Both the position numbers and the translations under genes were made by a program. Source: Acidimicrobiia bacterium (GTDB lineage Bacteria; Actinomycetota; Acidimicrobiia; IMCC26256; JAOSJM01). Taken from it: a stretch of DNA of 64,000 bases. A model generated the notes under the pieces. It searched no databases and had not been told where the DNA came from. It was given only the letters and a program-made list of their open reading frames with translations. The stretch spans positions 496,001-560,000 of the forward strand of contig JAOSJM010000001.1 in the NCBI GenBank assembly GCA_027494165.1, in the 5' to 3' direction. Of the stretch, positions 8,893 through 17,153 are shown one piece after another. Every line of letters starts with the position of its first letter. Within the stretch, counting starts at the first letter, position 1.

Positions 8893-10290
8893 CTAGCCGC
8901 GGTCCCGGCGTGGAGCCAGGGTCGGTGCCACGGCCGCCCGGGCGCTCGCGACGTCGGCGTCGTGGGTGGCGGCCGCCCGCAGCACCACCGGGCTGCCCAC
9001 CAGCGCGGGAAGGACGGCGACGACGAGAGCGAGGCGCAGCGAGCCGAGGTCCGAGACGAGACCGACGAGGAGCGGGCCGAGCGCGCCTCCCACCGAGACC
9101 AGCAGGGTGAAGACCGAGAATCCGGTCCCCCGGACGGGCGCGGGGATGACGTCGGCGGTGGCCGCCGCGTAGTTCGGCACCGAGAAGGACAGGACGAAGA
9201 CCGCGGCGGCGACGAGGAGGAGTTGGGGTGCCAGGACGGGCACGACGAGGCCGGCGATCAGCAGGCCGGCCCCGGCGGCCACGCTGGCGGCCACCACGAC
9301 GATCCGGCCCCCGGGGCGGCCGAGCCCGGCCCGGTCTCCCAGCGCGCCTCCCACGAGCGAGCCGGGCAGCGAGGTGAGCAGGAAGACCGCCCCGGTGAGC
9401 GCCGCGGCCCGCCCCTCGGTGAGGTCGTGGGTCCGCTCGAGGAAGCTCGGGAGCCAGAACACGACTCCCTGCAGCCCCAGCAGGGTGAGCGTGAGGCCGA
9501 GGTAGAGCGAGCGGACGGTCGGGATCGAGAGCAACGTGCGGACGAGCCGGAGCTGGCCGCGTGGGCCGGCGGCGCCCGGGAGCGGCGTGCCCCCGGAGCC
9601 CGACGGGCCGTCCCCGGTCGCCTCCGTCGGCGTCTCCTCACCGGGAGGGCGGTACGGACCCGCCTCGTGGTGAGCCCGGTCGAGCCCGCCTCGTGGCGGC
9701 TCGACGAGGCGGGCGCAGAGCAGGGCGACCGCCAGCCCGGGCAGCGCCATCACGAGGAACGGCGCCCGCCAGCCGAGGAGCTCTCCCACCCCTCCGCCCA
9801 CGGCGAGCCCGATCGCCGTTCCCAGGGCGAGCGCGATCCGTTGGGTCCCGAAGGCCCGACCCCGGGACCGCGACGGGTAGAAGTCGGCGAGCAGGCTCGA
9901 GGCCGGCGGGTTGTCGAGCGCGTTCGCCGCGCCGAGCACGAACCGGACCGCGAAGAACATCGCGAAGGAGACCGCCGCGGCACTCGCCGTGGACAGCACC
10001 GCCCAGGAGAGGACGACGATCGCCAGGAGGCGGGTACGGGTCACGCGGTCGGCGAGGTACCCCGCGGGGAGGAGGACGACGGCCGAGATCGCGGCGTCGG
10101 CGGCGGGGATGGCCCCGCCCCAGGTGTCGCTGAAGCCCCACTCGTCCTGGAGGAGGGGGAGCGCGCCGGCGACCAGGCTCTTCTCCGCGCCGTCGACGAG
10201 GTTGACGGCGGCCAGGACGAGCATCGGGCTCCACCCGTAGGGCGCCGCGCCCCGGCCGTCGGGGTCGGGTCGGTTGGTCCTGCTCCGCAC
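8893..10290 (-). CDS. major facilitator superfamily transporter
   Basis: The 465-residue protein is dominated by hydrophobic segments consistent with twelve transmembrane helices, split by a charged, proline-rich cytoplasmic loop at about 210-250. The loop between helices 2 and 3 reads GYLADRVTRTRLL, the usual MFS motif A position. The DGAEKSLVAGALP start resembles Spinster-like or metabolite:proton symporters. Its place in an acyl-CoA island suggests import of a carboxylate or lipid-like compound; this is inference. GTG start at 10290 with GGAGCGG upstream. It diverges from the acyl-CoA dehydrogenase gene, with operator candidate S2 between them. Confidence 0.83.
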   Translation of the reverse strand: MRSRTNRPDPDGRGAAPYGWSPMLVLAAVNLVDGAEKSLVAGALPLLQDEWGFSDTWGGAIPAADAAISAVVLLPAGYLADRVTRTRLLAIVVLSWAVLSTASAAAVSFAMFFAVRFVLGAANALDNPPASSLLADFYPSRSRGRAFGTQRIALALGTAIGLAVGGGVGELLGWRAPFLVMALPGLAVALLCARLVEPPRGGLDRAHHEAGPYRPPGEETPTEATGDGPSGSGGTPLPGAAGPRGQLRLVRTLLSIPTVRSLYLGLTLTLLGLQGVVFWLPSFLERTHDLTEGRAAALTGAVFLLTSLPGSLVGGALGDRAGLGRPGGRIVVVAASVAAGAGLLIAGLVVPVLAPQLLLVAAAVFVLSFSVPNYAAATADVIPAPVRGTGFSVFTLLVSVGGALGPLLVGLVSDLGSLRLALVVAVLPALVGSPVVLRAAATHDADVASARAAVAPTLAPRRDRG

Positions 10291-10321
10291 CGCCGCTCCT
10301 CGCCGCCCGCTCCGATGCTAC

Positions 10322-10337
10322 GTTAATCTCCGTTCAC
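10322..10337. promoter_or_regulatory. operator candidate S2
   Basis: GTTAATCTCCGTTCAC lies in the 77-bp divergent spacer between the MFS gene (start 10290) and the acyl-CoA dehydrogenase (start 10368). Its right half matches S1 exactly; the left half differs at two positions. Confidence 0.6.
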
Positions 10338-10367
10338 ATCGGTTTGCCCGGACCGGGAGGAGGGGCG

Positions 10368-11609
10368 ATGGCGGCACCCGCCGTGGCGCGTCCCGAGGAG
10401 GCGCGCCGGCTCGTCGACGACCTGATCGACGACCTCCTGGCGCGCCACGACCCGGCCACGACCCCCCGCGAGGTGCTCTGGGGCGCGCAGTTCGACGCCG
10501 GCCTCGCGTGGGTCCACTTCCCCGAGGGTCGGGGCGGCCTCGGCCTCGACCCCGAGCTCCAGGACCGGATCGACCAGCGCCTCGCCGCGGCCGGGGTCGA
10601 GAACAACCTGGCCCGCAACATGATGGGTGTCGGCATGGCCGGGCCCACCCTGATCGAGTACGGCACGCTCGAGCAGCAGGACGCGCTGCTCCGGCGCATC
10701 TGGACCTGCGAGGACATCTGGTGCCAGATGTTCAGCGAGCCCGGGGCGGGCTCCGACGTCGCCGCCCTCGCCACCCGGGCGGTGCGCGACGGAGACGAGT
10801 GGGTGGTCAACGGGCAGAAGGTCTGGACGACGCTGGCCCACGTCGCCGACAAGGGGCTCCTCCTCGCCCGGACCGACCCCGACGTCCCCAAGCACCTCGG
10901 CCTCACCTACTTCTGGGTCGACATGCACGCCCCCGGCGTCGAGGTGCGGGCCCTGCGCCAGATGACCGGCGAGGCCGAGTTCAACGAGATCTACCTCACC
11001 GACGTCCGGATCCCCGACCGCCAGCGGATCGGCCCGGTCGGGGAGGGCTGGCGGGTCGCCATGACCACCCTCGGCAACGAGCGGAACATGCTCGGGAAGC
11101 TGGCCGTCCCGACCCGCTCCGGCGGTCCGATCCGCCACGTCCTGCGCCTCTGGCGGGAGCGCGTCGCCCGCGGGTCCGGTCCCGACCCGGTGCTGCGCGA
11201 CCGGGTCGTGCGGGTGTGGATGGAGGCCGAGGTGCTCCGCCTCACGATGCTGCGGGCCGAGGCCAACCGGGAGCGCGGCACCCCCGGCCCCGAGGCCTCC
11301 ATCGGCAAGATCGGCGTCTCGCCCCACCACCAGCGCCTCTACGGCCTGTGCATGGAGCTGCTCGGTCCCGAGGGCATGCTCGTCTCGGGCTACGAGATGA
11401 CCCGCCCCGACACCGTCTCGCCGTCGATCCTCGGCGACGAGGAGCAGGCGGCCGACGTCCAGAAGGCGTTCCTCACCGCCGTGGGTGCCACCATCGGGGG
11501 CGGCACCACCGAGATCGCCCGCAACGTCGTGGGGGAGCGGGTGCTCGGCCTGCCCCGGGAGCCGTCGGTCGACCGCGACGTACCGTGGAGCGAGATCCCC
11601 CGGAGCTAG
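10368..11609 (+). CDS. acyl-CoA dehydrogenase (FadE-like)
   Basis: A 413-residue flavoprotein of the acyl-CoA dehydrogenase family, with the FAD and substrate motif WCQMFSEPGAGSD, the domain-linking segment MTGEAEFNEIYLTDVRIP and the C-terminal GGGTTEIARNVVGERVLGLP. It should introduce an alpha-beta double bond into an acyl-CoA, passing electrons to ETF. I chose ATG 10368, which has GGGAGGAGGGG 2-12 bp upstream, over an in-frame TTG at 10344. The FadE-like C-terminus resembles actinobacterial enzymes acting on bulky or branched substrates. The next gene, 40 bp downstream, is a crotonase. Confidence 0.9.
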   Translation: MAAPAVARPEEARRLVDDLIDDLLARHDPATTPREVLWGAQFDAGLAWVHFPEGRGGLGLDPELQDRIDQRLAAAGVENNLARNMMGVGMAGPTLIEYGTLEQQDALLRRIWTCEDIWCQMFSEPGAGSDVAALATRAVRDGDEWVVNGQKVWTTLAHVADKGLLLARTDPDVPKHLGLTYFWVDMHAPGVEVRALRQMTGEAEFNEIYLTDVRIPDRQRIGPVGEGWRVAMTTLGNERNMLGKLAVPTRSGGPIRHVLRLWRERVARGSGPDPVLRDRVVRVWMEAEVLRLTMLRAEANRERGTPGPEASIGKIGVSPHHQRLYGLCMELLGPEGMLVSGYEMTRPDTVSPSILGDEEQAADVQKAFLTAVGATIGGGTTEIARNVVGERVLGLPREPSVDRDVPWSEIPRS

Positions 11610-11648
11610 GTTCCGGCGGCGGTCCCGGGGTCGCGAAGAGGAGCAGCC

Positions 11649-12437
11649 ATGGGGTTCTCGACGCTGAGGCTCGACGTCACCGGCGGACTCGCCCGGGTCA
11701 CGCTCAGCCGACCCGAGGCGGCGAACGCCATCGACCTCGCGATGGCCCGCGAGCTCGAGGAGGCCGCCCTCCGGCTCGACGGCGACCCCTCGGTCCGGGC
11801 CGTGCTGCTCACCGGCGAGGGCCGGATGTTCTGCGGTGGGGGCGACGTGAAGGCGTTCGCCGCCGCCGGCGACGACCTCCCCGCGCTGCTGCGCGAGATC
11901 ACGACCCACCTGCACGCCGGCGTCTCCCGCCTGGTGCGCCTCGACGCGCCGGTCGTCGCCGCGGTGCACGGCAGCGCCGCCGGTGCCGGCCTGGGCCTCG
12001 TCACCGCCGCCGACCTCGTGCTGGCGGGCGAGTCGGCCCGCTTCACGATGGCCTACACGGCCATCGGTCTCGTGCCCGACGGCTCGTCGACCTTCTTCCT
12101 CCCGCGCCTCGTCGGCCACCGGCGGGCGACGGAGCTGACGCTCACCAACCGGGTCCTCTCCGCGGCCGAGGCCCTGGAGTGGGGGCTGGTGAACCGGGTG
12201 GTCCCCGACGCCGACCTGGAGCGGGAGGCCACCCACCTGGCCGCCGGCCTCGCCGACGGGCCGACCCGTGCGTTCGGGGGCGCCAAGGCCCTGCTGCGCG
12301 GCGCCTGGACCGAGACCCTCGAGACCCAGATGGAGCTCGAGAGCAGGGGGCTGCGCGAGGCCGCCCTCACGGCCGACGCCCCCGAGGGCCTGGCGGCCTT
12401 CGTGGAGAAGCGCCGGCCCGAGTTCCGCGGTCGCTGA
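11649..12437 (+). CDS. crotonase-family enoyl-CoA hydratase/isomerase
   Basis: The 262-residue protein has the crotonase core, with the oxyanion-hole elements GEGRMFCGGGDVKAF and HGSAAGAGLGL. The two glutamates used by classical enoyl-CoA hydratase are not visible at their usual places (GAGLGLVT and FTMAYTAIG). LVPDGSSTFFLPRLVG is instead reminiscent of PaaG-like isomerases, where an aspartate acts. An isomerase or another crotonase reaction is therefore at least as likely as hydration. AGGAGCAGCC precedes the ATG, and the gene follows the acyl-CoA dehydrogenase by 40 bp, so both probably share operator S2. Confidence 0.85.
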   Translation: MGFSTLRLDVTGGLARVTLSRPEAANAIDLAMARELEEAALRLDGDPSVRAVLLTGEGRMFCGGGDVKAFAAAGDDLPALLREITTHLHAGVSRLVRLDAPVVAAVHGSAAGAGLGLVTAADLVLAGESARFTMAYTAIGLVPDGSSTFFLPRLVGHRRATELTLTNRVLSAAEALEWGLVNRVVPDADLEREATHLAAGLADGPTRAFGGAKALLRGAWTETLETQMELESRGLREAALTADAPEGLAAFVEKRRPEFRGR

Positions 12438-12461
12438 CCGGTACCGGCCCTCGGCCGTCGG

Positions 12462-12722
12462 TCACCCGCCCGAGAGCGCCTGCACGAGGGTCACCTCGCC
12501 GGTCCCGACCAGCGGGGTCGCCAGGTCGCGCGTGCCCTCCTCGCCCACGAAGATCCTCATGTGCGGCCGGAGGCGGCCCTGCTCGTCGACCACCCGGAAG
12601 CGGAGGCCGGGGTGGCGGCGGTCGAGGTCCTCGAGCAGCTCGCCCAGGTCGGCGCCGTCGGCCTCGACCACCGCCTGCTGGCCCGTGTAGGACCGCAACG
12701 GCGTCGGGATGCGCACCTTCAC
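12462..12722 (-). CDS. MoaD/ThiS-like ubiquitin-fold protein ending in Gly-Gly
   Basis: This 86-residue protein begins MKVRIPTPLRSYTGQ and ends VTLVQALSGG. A beta-grasp fold and a free C-terminal diglycine mark MoaD/ThiS-type sulfur carriers and small archaeal-type modifiers. In such proteins an E1-like enzyme adenylylates the terminal glycine before thiocarboxylation or conjugation. No E1-like gene, moaE or thiamine gene is seen nearby. It lies 31 bp downstream of the BNR-repeat gene on the same strand, probably as one transcript. Cofactor sulfur donor and protein modifier are both possible; I cannot decide between them. Confidence 0.75.
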   Translation of the reverse strand: MKVRIPTPLRSYTGQQAVVEADGADLGELLEDLDRRHPGLRFRVVDEQGRLRPHMRIFVGEEGTRDLATPLVGTGEVTLVQALSGG

Positions 12723-12753
12723 GGTGCCGGCGCTCCGGTCGGGGGGCGGGTGC

Positions 12754-13875
12754 TCACGGTCCGCCCGGCCGGGCGTGCTCCAGCGAGTAGATCTCGGGAA
12801 GGTGCGCCGCGACCCGCGTCCAGGTCGCTCCCTCGTCCCGGCTGGCCCACACCTCGCCGCTGGTCGTCCCGAAGTACACCCCCACCGGGTCGGCGTCGTC
12901 GACGGTCATGGCCTGGCGCTTCACCGTGTACCAGGCCGTCTCGGGCAGCCCTCCGTCGCCGCGGGTCCACGACGTCCCCGCGTCGCGGGTGACGTACACC
13001 GCGGGCCGGCCGCCCGGGCTCGTACGGGGCCACACGTCGGTCCCGTCCATGGGGAACACCCACGCCGTGTCGGGGTCGCGGGGGTGGAGCTCGATCGGGA
13101 AGCCGATGTCGCCGACCTCGGGCGGCATGGCCTCGCCGACGCGCACCCACCGCCCCTCGGGGCGGTCCATGCGGTAGATCCCGGTGTGGTTCTGCTGGTA
13201 CAGGCGGTCGGGCACGAGCGGGTGCGACCGGACGCAGTGCGGGTCCTGGCCGAACTCGAGGTCGGCGTCGGGCAGGAGCGGCGAGAGCGAGCCGAGGTTC
13301 AACGGGCTCCAGTCGGCGCCGCCGTCGACGCTCTCGAACACCCCGCCACTCGAGCAGCCGAGGTAGAGGTGGGCGGGGTCGCGGGGGTCGACGATCACCG
13401 AGTGCAGCATCGACCCGTCCGGCGTTCCCTCCTCGGGCCACTCGGCCCACGTCTCCCACTCGGGGTGGTCGTTCCAGCCCGACACCGGGCTCCACGTGTC
13501 GCCGCCGTCGCCGGAGCGGAACAGGCCCTGGGGGGACCCGCCGGCGTACCAGACGCCGGGCTCGTCGGCGTGGCCGGGCGTCAGCCAGAACACGGCCTGC
13601 AGGCTGCGGCCGAGCCGCTCGCCGCCGGTGAACGCGGGGGGTCGCGAGGCCTCGCTCCAGGACCGGCCCAGGTCCCCGGACCGGAACACGGTCGGCCCGA
13701 GGTGCCCGGTGCGGGTGGCGAGGAGGAGCGTGCGGCCGTCCCTGGGGTCGAGCACCGCGTGGTGGACGACGTGGCCGAGGTACACGGGAGCGGAGATCGT
13801 CCAGCGCTGCCGCCCCTCGTCGCCGGTGACGATCCACGCGCCCTTGCGCGTCCCGACCAGCAGCATCGGTCCCAT
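12754..13875 (-). CDS. BNR/sialidase-like repeat protein of unknown function
   Basis: This 373-residue protein holds repeated Asp-box-like motifs: SGDLGRSWSEA, SGDGGDTWSPV, SVDGGADWSPL, TRDAGTSWTRG and SRDEGATWTRV. They predict a beta-propeller related to BNR/sialidase and photosystem-stability-factor folds. No signal peptide or membrane segment is visible (it starts MGPMLLVGTRKGAWIV), so it is probably cytoplasmic, unlike secreted sialidases. I do not see a sialidase arginine triad and make no enzymatic claim. The ATG at 13875 has GGGGGGAA upstream. The adjacent MoaD/ThiS-like gene suggests a functional pair. Confidence 0.75.
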   Translation of the reverse strand: MGPMLLVGTRKGAWIVTGDEGRQRWTISAPVYLGHVVHHAVLDPRDGRTLLLATRTGHLGPTVFRSGDLGRSWSEASRPPAFTGGERLGRSLQAVFWLTPGHADEPGVWYAGGSPQGLFRSGDGGDTWSPVSGWNDHPEWETWAEWPEEGTPDGSMLHSVIVDPRDPAHLYLGCSSGGVFESVDGGADWSPLNLGSLSPLLPDADLEFGQDPHCVRSHPLVPDRLYQQNHTGIYRMDRPEGRWVRVGEAMPPEVGDIGFPIELHPRDPDTAWVFPMDGTDVWPRTSPGGRPAVYVTRDAGTSWTRGDGGLPETAWYTVKRQAMTVDDADPVGVYFGTTSGEVWASRDEGATWTRVAAHLPEIYSLEHARPGGP

Positions 13876-13959
13876 GGCGTTCCCCCCGGTCCGTGCCCCC
13901 GTCGTGATCCTCGGGCCCGCTCAGGCTAGAGCCCGTCGCGGGACTCGGGGGCGCGGGGC

Positions 13960-15123
13960 TCAGGTCGTGAGGATCGTCACCGCGCCGACGCCCGGTGCCC
14001 CGTAGACCTGGGTGTAGCCGACCCTGGGGTCGCCCGGCACCTGCCGCTCGCCCGCGTCGCCGCGGAGCTGCAGGACCGTCTCGTGGACCTGGCGCATCCC
14101 CGACGCGCCGATCGGCTCGCCGTTGGCGATGAGACCTCCGTCGGTGTTGAGAGGGAGGCGACCGCCGATCTCGGTCTCACCGGCCGCGATCATCGCCTCC
14201 TGCTCGCCGTCCTCGCAGAAGCCGTTCTCGGCCATGTGCATGATCTCGGCGCCCGCCTCGCTGTCCTGGATCTGCGCGACGTCCACGTCCTCGGGTCCGA
14301 TCCCCGCCTGCTCGTAGGCCGCCCGTGACGCGTCGACGGTCGGGCTCGGTGCCCCCTCGAGGGGCAGCCAGGGGCTGAACACCTCGAACGAGCCGAAGCG
14401 CCGGGTCCGCAGCGAGACGGATCGCAGGTACACGGGCCGGTCGGTGTAGCGGTGGGCGTGGTCGGCCCGGCAGAGCACGACCGCGACGGCTCCCTCGTCG
14501 GGGGAGCAGAACATGTACTGGGTGAGCGGGTAGTTGAGCATCCTGGACGCGAGGATCTCGTCCTCCGTGAACGGCTTGCGCCGCCAGGCGTTGGGGTTGA
14601 GCGCTCCGTTGCGGTAGGCCTTGGCCGCCACCCGGGCCAGGGTCTGTCGGCTGATGCCGTGATCGTGCATGTAGCGGTTGATCTTCATCGCGAAGAACTG
14701 GGTGGTGACGAACATCCCCAGCTCCCCGTACCACGACGGCAGGCCGTGCACGCCGGGGTCGGCGTTGAAGTGGCCGCGGGGGTGCTTGTCGAAGCCGACG
14801 GCGACGCCCAGGTCGTGGGCTCCCGACTCGATGGCCTGGGCGGCCATGAGCAGCGCGCTCCCGGCGGTGGCGCAGCCGTTCTGGACGTTCACGAAGGGCA
14901 GGCCGGTGAGGCCGAGCTGGGGGAGCAGGGCGTCGGCCTGGGCCTCCTTGCTGTCGGCCAGCGCGAACGACAGGCTCCCGCCGAGAGCGAACTGGACGTC
15001 GCCCCAGCCGACGCCGGCGTCGCGCAGGGCCCGGCGGGTGGCGTGGGCACCCAGCTCGACCCCCGACACCCCGTCGAAGCGCCCGAACGGGTGGATCCCG
15101 ATGCCGACGATGGCGACGTTCAC
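13960..15123 (-). CDS. thiolase-fold (SCP2/lipid-transfer type) acyl-CoA enzyme
   Basis: The 387-residue protein has a thiolase fold. The nucleophile region NGCATAGSALL carries the cysteine, but the usual GHP-x-GAxG motif reads NGEPIGASG, and the C-terminal catalytic CxG region is YGAPGVG, without cysteine. This pattern fits SCP2-like thiolases and the Ltp-type retro-aldolases that work with DUF35 partners in steroid side-chain loss better than a standard thiolase. The GTG start (15123) overlaps the stop of the upstream DUF35 gene as GTGA, implying a complex made in step. Thiolytic or aldol cleavage of a CoA ester is the likely role. Confidence 0.8.
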   Translation of the reverse strand: MNVAIVGIGIHPFGRFDGVSGVELGAHATRRALRDAGVGWGDVQFALGGSLSFALADSKEAQADALLPQLGLTGLPFVNVQNGCATAGSALLMAAQAIESGAHDLGVAVGFDKHPRGHFNADPGVHGLPSWYGELGMFVTTQFFAMKINRYMHDHGISRQTLARVAAKAYRNGALNPNAWRRKPFTEDEILASRMLNYPLTQYMFCSPDEGAVAVVLCRADHAHRYTDRPVYLRSVSLRTRRFGSFEVFSPWLPLEGAPSPTVDASRAAYEQAGIGPEDVDVAQIQDSEAGAEIMHMAENGFCEDGEQEAMIAAGETEIGGRLPLNTDGGLIANGEPIGASGMRQVHETVLQLRGDAGERQVPGDPRVGYTQVYGAPGVGAVTILTT

Positions 15124-15572
15124 GGCTGCTCCTCCCCGCGCTCGACCGGTGCGAAGGCGAAGGTCACGACCTCGCGGCCGTCCTCGTCGACCCGGAAGGG
15201 GACGATCACGAGCTCCACGGCCATGCCGATCCGGAGCCTCGCCGGGTCCGTCTCGGTGAGGCGGCTCTCCACCATCACCTCGCCGGGGAGCTCCACGTAC
15301 CCGAGCGTGAACGGCTCGAAGGTCTCGTCGGTCTCGGGTCCGGTGTAGGGCCACTTGGGCAGGAAGCCCTGCGTCGTGAAGCTCCAGAGGGTGCCGCGCC
15401 GGGCGAGCTCGGTCGGCTCCATCGACTCGCCGCAGCGCGGGCAGCCGGCCTGGTGCGGGAACGTGACGACGCCGCAGGAGGGGCAGCGACCCCCGACGAG
15501 CCGGGGCTCCTCGGAGGGCCAGGTGAACACCCCTTCGGCGATGGGGACCCGGGTCGTGGCCATGGCGGTCAT
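15120..15572 (-). CDS. DUF35 OB-fold/zinc-ribbon partner of the thiolase-fold enzyme
   Basis: The protein has about 150 residues. An N-terminal rubredoxin-like zinc ribbon is visible as CPSC and CPRC (about residues 30-48), followed by an OB-fold. DUF35 proteins typically form complexes with thiolase-fold enzymes and help bind acyl-CoA. It overlaps the thiolase-fold gene by GTGA. Start choice is uncertain: ATG 15572 is only 2 bp from operator candidate S3 and would imply a leaderless message, while ATG 15563 also lacks a Shine-Dalgarno. Confidence 0.8.
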   Translation of the reverse strand: MTAMATTRVPIAEGVFTWPSEEPRLVGGRCPSCGVVTFPHQAGCPRCGESMEPTELARRGTLWSFTTQGFLPKWPYTGPETDETFEPFTLGYVELPGEVMVESRLTETDPARLRIGMAVELVIVPFRVDEDGREVVTFAFAPVERGEEQP

Positions 15573-15573
15573 T

Positions 15574-15589
15574 GTAAACGACGGTTCAC
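15574..15589. promoter_or_regulatory. operator candidate S3
   Basis: GTAAACGACGGTTCAC directly abuts the start region of the DUF35-thiolase operon (minus strand). It matches the window-wide motif except for one base in the left half. Confidence 0.55.
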
Positions 15590-15668
15590 CGACTGCCCAG
15601 CGGGCCCCCGCCCCGCTCCCTCCGGTCGGCCCCGATCAGGCGCGGCCGGCGCGCGGGAACCGAGGCGA

Positions 15669-17115
15669 TCACGCGTGGACCCGGGGGCGCCGACCGGACC
15701 AGGGGCGGGCCTCCTCGACCCTCGCGGCGACGCGCAGGAGCAGGTCCTCGCGACCGTACGCCGCCACGAGCTGCACCCCCACCGGCATCCCGTCGGCGTC
15801 CGTCCCGACGGGCAGGGTGATCGCCGGCTGACCGGTCCAGTTGAAGGCCGGGCAGTAGGCGCCGAACGCGACCACGGTGGCCATCACCTCCGCCCGGTCG
15901 CGGCCCCCGTCCCATCGCATGGCCCCGAGCGCGGGTGGAGCCGTGCCCAGGGTCGGGAGGAGGAGCAGGTCGAAACCTCCGGCCCACCAGCCCGTGACCC
16001 GCCGCGACCAGGCCACGACGACCTCCCGCGCGGTGACGAGCTGTGGAGCCGAGAACCCCCGTCCCAGCTCGGCCTGGGCCCAGGTCGACGGCTCGAAGTC
16101 CTCGGGCCCGACGGCGCGCCCGAGCTGGCGGCCGATCTGGTCGACCGCGGCGGCGATGGTGGCGGCGTGGACCGGCAGGATCCCCGCCAGGCCGACCTCG
16201 GGCTCCGCGAGGGCCTGCGGCCACTCCTCCTCCACGGCGTGACCCCGGACGCCAGCACCGAGGCCACGTCGCGCAGGGCGCGGCGGGCGTCGGGGTACGC
16301 CGGGGCGCCGTCCAGGGGGAGCGGTCCAGGATCCCGACCCGCAGGCGGCCCGGGTCGGCTCCGACCTCGGCGGCGTAGGGCCGGGCCGGGGGCGGGGCCA
16401 CGACGGGGTCGCCCGGGGCCGGGCCGGCGAGCACGTCGAGCATCGCGGCGGCGTCCCGCACCGACCGGGCCACCGCGAAGTCGACCGAGCGGCCGCCGCC
16501 GCTCTCGCCGATGAACGGCGCGGTCGAGACCCGCCCCCGGGAGGGCTTCAGCCCGACGAGCCCGCACGCCGCCGCGGGCATCCGGATCGAGCCGCCGCCG
16601 TCGGTGGCGTGGGCCACCGGGACGAGGCCGGCCGCGACCGCGGCGGCCGAGCCCCCGCTGGAGCCGGCCGGGGTGCGGGCCGGGTCCCAGGGGTTGCGGG
16701 TCGGCCCGTAGGCCTCGGGCTCGGTGGTGCTGGCGAAGCCCAGCTCGGGGGTGTTGGTCTTGCCGACCACGACGAAGCCGGCGTGCCGGAGCCTGGACAC
16801 CAGCGCGGAGTCGCCCCGCTGGATCCACCGGGCCTCCCTGAGTCCCCGGTTCCCGCGGTGGTGGGGCTCGCCGTCGACCTGGCCAGCCCCCAGGTCCTTC
16901 ACCACGACGGGGACTCCCCGGAACGGGCCGGGCGCGAGGTCGGCCCCGGCCTCGGAGCGGGCCCGCTCGAAGCGCCGGTGGATCACGGCGTTCAGCTCGC
17001 CGTCGACCCGCTCGATCCGCTCGATCGCCGCCCCCACGAGCTCCGGCGGCGAGACCAGGCCGCGTCGGACGAGCTCGGCTTGGGCCGTGGCGTCGAGGGT
17101 CGCGAGGTCGTCCAC
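15669..17115 (-). CDS. amidase-signature hydrolase, two frameshifts
   Basis: An amidase-signature enzyme with the Ser-cisSer-Lys triad visible as VVVKDLG (Lys), AGSSGGSAAA (cis-Ser) and ATDGGGSIRMPA (Ser nucleophile). It should hydrolyse an amide (or ester) of a small organic acid. Reading must change frame twice, at the G-run 16315-16319 and the C-run 16243-16246; one base restored at each gives a continuous protein of about 482 residues ending in VEEARPWSGRRPRVHA, normal for the family. The GTG start (17115) faces the divergent M28-like gene across operator S4. Two related amidases lie in this window. Confidence 0.82.
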
Positions 17116-17124
17116 CGTTGCGAC

Positions 17125-17140
17125 GTTATTGGCCGTTCAC
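17125..17140. promoter_or_regulatory. operator candidate S4
   Basis: GTTATTGGCCGTTCAC lies in the 38-bp divergent spacer between the amidase (GTG 17115) and the M28-like gene (GTG 17154). The right half is intact, the left half weak. Both genes lack a clear Shine-Dalgarno, so leaderless transcripts starting around this site are possible. Confidence 0.5.
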
Positions 17141-17153
17141 ATACGGTGCAACG

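Noticed and set aside
12754..13875. Calling the BNR-repeat protein an exo-sialidase
   Set aside because: Only Asp-box repeats are visible. There is no signal peptide and I cannot find the catalytic arginine triad or nucleophile tyrosine.
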